Source: Metabacillus endolithicus
GTDB taxonomy: Bacteria > Bacillota > Bacilli > Bacillales > Bacillaceae
NCBI RefSeq assembly: GCF_023078335.1
Contig: NZ_CP095550.1
Coordinates: forward strand, 2,958,001 to 3,022,000
DNA length: 64,000 bases
Direction: 5' to 3'
A program made the position numbers and the translations under genes. Of this stretch, positions 59,552 through 64,000 are shown piece by piece (the first letter of the stretch is position 1; the number at the start of each line of letters is the position of its first letter). Below the pieces are notes generated by a model, which saw only the letters and a program-made list of their open reading frames with translations, was not told the DNA's origin and searched no databases.

Positions 59552-60391
59552 ATGAAGCAAGGTAAAATTCGCTATACATTCTCTTCCTTTGATAAATCAT
59601 TACCTTTGTTTATCGAGAGTATTGGCTATAATCCCCAAGAAGAAGATTTTGCTCGACCAGAAGGATATCCATATTTTCATTGGTTGCAAACAGTGAAAGG
59701 AGAAGGTACTTTTTCATTTTCAGGAGAAAGACATTTATTAACTCCTGGAAGAGGGATTTTATTAACGCCTTTTACTCCTCACTCTTATTATTCCACACAC
59801 ACAGAGTGGTCAACTTTATACATAACATTTGGAGGGGCTTCAGCTGAGTCTATATTGAATTCCTTGGATATAAATTTTAATGCGTTATATTCAGAATCAA
59901 AAGACTTACCGTTTTCTAAACAGGTTGAAGGGATACTAAAAAATGTCGAAAGAGATACAGAATTTTCGAAGTTGGATCTATCTAGTGATTTATATAGTTT
60001 TATTATTATGCTAAAGAAATATGGCAAACTTAAAAATCAACAATCATTATCAAATAATTATGATAAGATCAGGCCTGTTGTTGAGTGGCTAGAGCATGTT
60101 TATCAAGAAAATATTGGGCTTAATGAGATGGCTAAAAAGGCAAATATGAGTCCGCAGAATTTAAGTGCCTTATTTAGAACCACGTTTGGTACAAGCCCAT
60201 ATTCTTTTTTAATTAACCTTAGAATTCGTGAAGCAAAGAAGAAATTAGTTTCTAATTCAGAACAGTCACTAAAGGAAATTGCCGGTTCAATTGGTTTTAA
60301 TGATGTAAGTCATTTTGTGGCCACGTTTAGAAGAGTGGAAGGAATAACCCCAAAGAAATATCGAAACTTATACAATGAAAAGTTAATGTAG
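59552..60391 (+). CDS. AraC family transcriptional regulator
   Basis: A 279-residue regulator with an N-terminal cupin sensor domain (about residues 10-150; GRGILLTPFTPHSYY) and a C-terminal double helix-turn-helix (about 175-275). IGLNEMAKKANMSPQNLSALF is the first recognition unit; SLKEIAGSIGFNDVSHF and the RRVEGITPKKYR box close the domain. It is encoded just after the GH42 gene and probably activates the galactoside operon upstream. It lacks the membrane segments of YesN/GHKL-type regulators. ATG with GGGAGG. Confidence 0.9.
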   Translation: MKQGKIRYTFSSFDKSLPLFIESIGYNPQEEDFARPEGYPYFHWLQTVKGEGTFSFSGERHLLTPGRGILLTPFTPHSYYSTHTEWSTLYITFGGASAESILNSLDINFNALYSESKDLPFSKQVEGILKNVERDTEFSKLDLSSDLYSFIIMLKKYGKLKNQQSLSNNYDKIRPVVEWLEHVYQENIGLNEMAKKANMSPQNLSALFRTTFGTSPYSFLINLRIREAKKKLVSNSEQSLKEIAGSIGFNDVSHFVATFRRVEGITPKKYRNLYNEKLM

Positions 60392-60403
60392 AAGAACATA
60401 ATT

Positions 60404-60440
60404 AAAAGGAGGAAAGGTATTTAAGGCCTTTCCTCCTTTT
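60404..60440. terminator. Bidirectional terminator between the AraC gene and the hidden gene
   Basis: Perfect 14-bp stem AAAAGGAGGAAAGG / CCTTTCCTCCTTTT with a 9-nt loop; A and T tracts flank it for both directions. Confidence 0.9.
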
Positions 60441-60776
60441 ACGTTTGGAGGATTCGTTTCATCTGTACAATTTTTGTGCTTGTAATATCATTGCATTTTG
60501 GTAAATATCGCTTTAGGAATGGTAGAATAGCGTTTACATATTCTTCAACATTTTTATTTTGATGATCCTCTGGAATGTATAAACAGAACTTTGCCAATAC
60601 ATTTGTTTCAAGTGCTTGATTTTTCGGATTTATTTGTGGAAATTTGAAATGGAAACAATTTTTTCTGTGATAATTTCGTTCGAAAGGTTCATCAACATGC
60701 TTGTAACGAATTGTTCATAATTTTCTTTTGTGTTTAATCTTAGAACACACTCTGCATAGGTAATTACTTCAATCAT
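60439..60776 (-). pseudogene. Hypothetical 112-aa protein hidden by one frameshift
   Basis: Reading the minus strand from ATG 60776 (preceded by GGGGGGAT) gives MIEVITYAECVLRLN, then MLMNLSNEIITEK, then a stop. One more base in the six-T run 60659-60664 (six A on the coding strand) continues into FPQINPKNQALETNVLA, then LPFLKRYLPKCND, and ends KRILQT at 60441. The 338-nt span plus one base is 113 codons, including the stop. The protein is soluble and probably helical; I do not recognise it. It converges on the AraC gene and shares its terminator. Confidence 0.6.
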
Positions 60777-61046
60777 CAAGATCCCCCCGGCACTTTGTCT
60801 ATTAGTTTATTATACTATAGATTGGTTCATATTCTAACAAAAAAAGAAAAAGTGATAACGTTTCTCACCTCGTTTTCATTTCGTGAGGAAGTATGGAAAT
60901 GGCATTTACAAGCCCCTAAGGTATATAAAAATATTTCCTATATGATGAAAAAGTATATTAAAATAACAGGCTAATTATCCGATAAATAACATAGGTTCAA
61001 ATGAGTCTTTTTACTTATATTTTATGGAAACTAGGAGAGTACAACA
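60777..61046. other. Divergent promoter region upstream of the chemoreceptor
   Basis: It contains the sigma-D-like promoter at 60959-60985 and, further left, a GTGATAACGTTTCTCAC-type sequence (about 60851-60867) of unclear use. No ORF. Confidence 0.5.
60959..60985 (+). promoter_or_regulatory. Sigma-D (flagellar) type promoter
   Basis: TAAA, exactly 15-nt spacer, TCCGATAA compared with the B. subtilis sigma-D consensus TAAA-N15-GCCGATAT (-10 matches 6 of 8). It lies 62 nt before the chemoreceptor start. Confidence 0.65.
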
Positions 61047-63023
61047 ATGAGATTAGCGATAAAAAATACAATTGTTATAAGTGTGTTAATTACAATTTCT
61101 ATGATTAGCATCTCGGTATTTGGCTATATGAAGGCAAAGGATATCATTTATGACAGATTTGAAGACCAGGCATATAGTCAGCTTGAGTCAGTTAAAGCAA
61201 ATATTGATATTTGGATTAAAGGAAAGCAGGAAACGATGCAGTACATAGCCGAAGCGGGTGGATTAAAAGCGGGAAATGTGGAAGAAGCTGACTCGCTAAG
61301 TACTAGAATCGCAGAAAGATTGGATAATCCAGATGCATTTGCTTTTATGGATGCTGCTGGTTTTCTTTATCTGGGAGGAGCACAAATCCCAGTTTCAGAT
61401 TATGAACATTATAAAGGTGGAATGAGTGAGCTTACAAAAACATATAATCCAGTTCCATCTCAATCACCGAGCTTAAATGGAGCTCCAATTGTTTTATCAT
61501 CATCACCAATTTACGGAAATAACGGAGAGGTTGTTGGGGTTGCTTCAGGTGGCCATCAAATTGAAAGTTTAATGAGTATAATCTCAAACGTATCTTTAGG
61601 TGAAAGCGGATATGTGACGATCTTTACAAAAGATGGGACAATTGTTGCGGGTCAAAAGAAAGAAGATGTGCTAAATAAAAAAATAGCAGACTATAAAAAT
61701 AGCGACTTAGACAAGTTGGTTGAAACAAGCATGAATGGCGAAACTGGTGTAATCGAGACTGATTTTAATGGTGAAAATAGTTTGGTTTTCTATAGTAAGG
61801 CATCAGAAATGGACTGGGGAATCATGATTTCAGTACCAACAAAAGAAGCTTATGCTGATGCACAGTCACTGTTGAATTATTTCATTATTATTACCCTTAT
61901 CTTTATCGTGATAAGTGCTGTCATTAATTATTTTATTAATAATAAGTCTTTAAAACCGATAAAAGAAGTTAATGAAAAAATTGAAGAGCTTGCCAATAAT
62001 GAGGGAGACTTAACGCAAAGATTAAATATAAATAGAAGAGATGAAGTAGGTAAATTAGCAACTAACTTTAATGCATTATTAGATAGTTTACAAGATTTAA
62101 TGGGTGGTATTCTTAACAAGGGAAAAGTTGTTTCTGAAAGCACGTTAATTTTATCAGAGAGAGCTGAAGAAATGGTGCAAACATCTGGTATTGTAACGGA
62201 AAATGTGCAACAAGCAGCAGAGGTTTCAACTGAGCAAGAAACAGGGAATAAAAAGAATCTTGAATCTATAAATGATATCACAAAAGGTGTGTCGGACATT
62301 AAAGACCACTCTTCTATTGTTTCAGTTAAAACTAAGAATGCATATAAAGAAGTTGAGCAGGCAAATGAACAGATAAAAACATTGATGAATCAAATGACTG
62401 ATATTCAGCAGTCTGTTCTTAGTTCATCTATGATTGTGAAGAAATTAGGTAATAGATCTTCTGAAATTGGGAATATTGTTGAGATGATTACTGATATTAC
62501 GTCACAAACTAATTTACTCGCACTAAATGCTTCAATCGAGGCGGCTCGAGCAGGCGAACATGGAAAAGGTTTTGCCGTTGTTGCAAATGAAGTGAAAAAA
62601 CTAGCAGAACAATCAGCTCAATCAGCAAATCAAATTTCTGAGTTAGTAAATGAAATAGTAGCTGAAACTTCAAATGCTGTAGTTCAAATAGAATCGAGTA
62701 CAAATCAGTTTGGAACAGGAATGCAAAAGCTAGAGGGAGTAAATGACAGCCTGCAGCTTGTTCACCAATCCTCTGAAGAGAGTTCATATGAAGTTGACAA
62801 GATTTTCATTGAAATTGAAAATCTGCTTTCGAAAGTTAAAGATGTGGAACATGTTATTAAAGACAATTCTCAGAAATCAATGGAGTCATCAAACTATATT
62901 CGCGAAGTTGCTGCTTCTTCAGAAGAACAGCTACTATCTATTCAAGATATTACGACTTCTATTGAAAAGACAGCCCAATTTGGCGAAGAATTAAGAGAGT
63001 TACTGAATCGATTTAAGATATGA
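61047..63023 (+). CDS. Methyl-accepting chemotaxis protein with Cache sensor domain
   Basis: A 658-residue transmembrane chemoreceptor: TM1 (about 8-28), an extracellular double-Cache domain (about 35-270; [20 protein letters not shown]), TM2 (about 278-300), HAMP (about 300-352), then a long cytoplasmic coiled coil with the signalling hairpin tip [18 protein letters not shown] followed by [12 protein letters not shown]. It ends in the coiled coil without a CheR-docking pentapeptide. It has its own sigma-D-type promoter and terminator. The ligand is unknown; the neighbouring galactoside genes might hint at a sugar. Confidence 0.93.
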   Translation: MRLAIKNTIVISVLITISMISISVFGYMKAKDIIYDRFEDQAYSQLESVKANIDIWIKGKQETMQYIAEAGGLKAGNVEEADSLSTRIAERLDNPDAFAFMDAAGFLYLGGAQIPVSDYEHYKGGMSELTKTYNPVPSQSPSLNGAPIVLSSSPIYGNNGEVVGVASGGHQIESLMSIISNVSLGESGYVTIFTKDGTIVAGQKKEDVLNKKIADYKNSDLDKLVETSMNGETGVIETDFNGENSLVFYSKASEMDWGIMISVPTKEAYADAQSLLNYFIIITLIFIVISAVINYFINNKSLKPIKEVNEKIEELANNEGDLTQRLNINRRDEVGKLATNFNALLDSLQDLMGGILNKGKVVSESTLILSERAEEMVQTSGIVTENVQQAAEVSTEQETGNKKNLESINDITKGVSDIKDHSSIVSVKTKNAYKEVEQANEQIKTLMNQMTDIQQSVLSSSMIVKKLGNRSSEIGNIVEMITDITSQTNLLALNASIEAARAGEHGKGFAVVANEVKKLAEQSAQSANQISELVNEIVAETSNAVVQIESSTNQFGTGMQKLEGVNDSLQLVHQSSEESSYEVDKIFIEIENLLSKVKDVEHVIKDNSQKSMESSNYIREVAASSEEQLLSIQDITTSIEKTAQFGEELRELLNRFKI

Positions 63024-63030
63024 GTTTGTT

Positions 63031-63060
63031 AAAAGGCACTTGTTGACAGGTGCCTTTTTA
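63031..63060 (+). terminator. Terminator after the chemoreceptor gene
   Basis: AAAAGGCAC / GTGCCTTTT stem with T5. Confidence 0.85.
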
Positions 63061-63225
63061 ATATCGTGTATTAGTTGCCTTCCTTTAAGTAGTCAAATAT
63101 GTTATTGCTCGGTATAACAAAATAACCATATAATGAAACATGTATGAAAGAACTGAAGACGATTAAAGAGAAAATATTGTCTGATGAAACTGAGAATCCT
63201 CATGATGGATAGAGGGAGGGATAGA

Positions 63226-63939
63226 GTGAAGCCTCTTTATATATCGATTAAAGAAAAGATTGAAACAGATATTCAAGAAGGGATATTGGAATCAGGAGAT
63301 CGCTTACCTTCTGAGGTTGTGTTAGCGACAGAGTTTAAAGTGAGTCGTGAAACTGTGAGATCTGCTATCCGTTTGCTTGAGGAAGAGGGAAAGGTTTATG
63401 TAAGGCATGGTGTGGGAACATTCGTAGTTAACCCTCTCCCTAAAACGCCAAATAGTTTAGAAAAACTAATGAGTGTTACTTCCATGATAAAATATGCAGG
63501 CTTAGAGGATGGGGAGAAACGAGAGAGAATCAAAGTTTTAGAACCAACTGTTGAGTGGCAAGATCTTCTTCAACTTAATGAAGGTGAAGAGGTGATTATT
63601 CATGAAAGAATACGAACGGCAAATGAAGAACCAGTTGTGTTTTCGCAGAATATCTTAGCTGAATCACTTGTTAACAAGAAAATGATCAATCAAGGATCTA
63701 TTGGTTCTTTATTTGATTACTTGAAAAAAGAGTGTAAGATTGATATTAGTAGAGCAACAACAGAGATTGTTGTTCCGCTTCATACAGATCGTAATTGTCA
63801 GAAACTCCTAATTCGTCCTGAAACAACAGTCTTGTTATTAAAGCAACTTCATTACGACTATCAAAATCGTCCAGTTCTTTATTCTTTGGACTATTTTAGA
63901 AATGATGTTTTTAAATTCACTGTAAACAGAACTCGATAA
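63226..63939 (+). CDS. GntR family transcriptional regulator (HutC/UTRA subfamily)
   Basis: A 237-residue repressor: N-terminal winged helix (ESGDRLPSEVVLATEFKVSR.. with recognition helix VSRETVRSAIRLL, about residues 20-60) and a C-terminal UTRA effector domain (about 90-235; EEVIIHERIRTANEEPVVFS, PVLYSLDYFRNDVF). The GTG at 63226 (KPLYISIKEKIE) is preferred because GGGAGGG lies 5 nt upstream and the HTH then begins at the usual position; an ATG at 63184 in frame is less likely. The genes it controls probably lie right of the window. Confidence 0.88.
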   Translation: MKPLYISIKEKIETDIQEGILESGDRLPSEVVLATEFKVSRETVRSAIRLLEEEGKVYVRHGVGTFVVNPLPKTPNSLEKLMSVTSMIKYAGLEDGEKRERIKVLEPTVEWQDLLQLNEGEEVIIHERIRTANEEPVVFSQNILAESLVNKKMINQGSIGSLFDYLKKECKIDISRATTEIVVPLHTDRNCQKLLIRPETTVLLLKQLHYDYQNRPVLYSLDYFRNDVFKFTVNRTR

Positions 63940-63964
63940 TAATATATAAACCTAATGAATGGGG

Positions 63965-63998
63965 AAAACCGGTCGATTATCTAATTGATCGGTTTTTA
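63965..63998 (+). terminator. Terminator after the GntR gene
   Basis: AAAACCGGTCGAT pairs with TTGATCGGTTTTT (G-T wobble), with a T5 tail at the window edge. Confidence 0.75.
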
Positions 63999-64000
63999 TT

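Overview
The window is a low-GC Firmicute chromosome segment, almost certainly from a Bacillaceae species (Bacillus/Metabacillus-like). The supporting evidence is strong AGGAGG-type ribosome binding sites, sigma-A promoters, and the order putP/opuE-like symporter - gatCAB - dagK - rlmCD, which matches Bacillus subtilis. A Bacillus-type iol locus, an RsbQ/RsbP-like pair, a PerR-box-like sequence before katG and a sigma-D-like promoter before a chemoreceptor point the same way. I see no rRNA, tRNA, CRISPR array, insertion sequence or prophage.

Layout. 1-4.4 kb: the 3' part of a pyrroline-5-carboxylate (glutamate semialdehyde) dehydrogenase gene, a small membrane protein, a 33-aa mini-protein gene directly in front of a Na+/proline symporter, and a small heat shock protein. 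4.7-11.3 kb: gatCAB, a convergent AAA ATPase, dagK and rlmCD. 11.3-14.4 kb: a sparse stretch with a small membrane protein, a DUF4275-like protein and a dihydrouridine synthase. 15-35.1 kb: a large inositol-catabolism island (two Gfo/Idh/MocA oxidoreductases, a sugar ABC importer, a LacI-type regulator, iolG, iolC, iolA, iolD, iolE, an MFS carrier, iolB, iolJ, an SSS symporter, a tautomerase, and a divergent DeoR-type regulator resembling IolR). 35.6-44.1 kb: signalling (a CHASE3/HAMP/GAF hybrid kinase, a CheR-type methyltransferase, a REC-PAS-kinase, an FNT channel, an RsbQ/RsbP-like pair). 44.2-52.9 kb: katG, an ECF sigma/anti-sigma pair, DUF1456 and M48-type proteins, a betaine carrier and a peptide transporter. 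53-60.4 kb: a galactan/galactoside cluster (GH53 remnant with a carbohydrate-binding module, ABC importer, GH42 beta-galactosidase, AraC regulator). 60.4-64 kb: a hidden small gene, a chemoreceptor and a GntR regulator.

How the genes fit together. The iol genes encode a full route from myo-inositol to acetyl-CoA plus dihydroxyacetone phosphate: IolG oxidation, IolE dehydration, IolD ring opening, IolB isomerisation, IolC phosphorylation, IolJ cleavage and IolA oxidation. They have three uptake systems of different families and two regulators. Operator-like motifs for both regulators sit at the promoters. The galactan cluster couples import of galacto-oligosaccharides to intracellular GH42 hydrolysis.

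Caveat on data quality. Fourteen genes that are otherwise full-length are broken by single-base insertions or deletions. I located 17 such events plus one suspected event that fuses an ABC ATPase to its permease. Correcting each one restores a full-length family member and a length divisible by three. Several lie in short homopolymers (A6, A3, T3, C4). Sequencing or assembly error is the likeliest explanation. The genes are listed as 'pseudogene' because the reading frame is broken as given, but I expect most to be intact in the organism.
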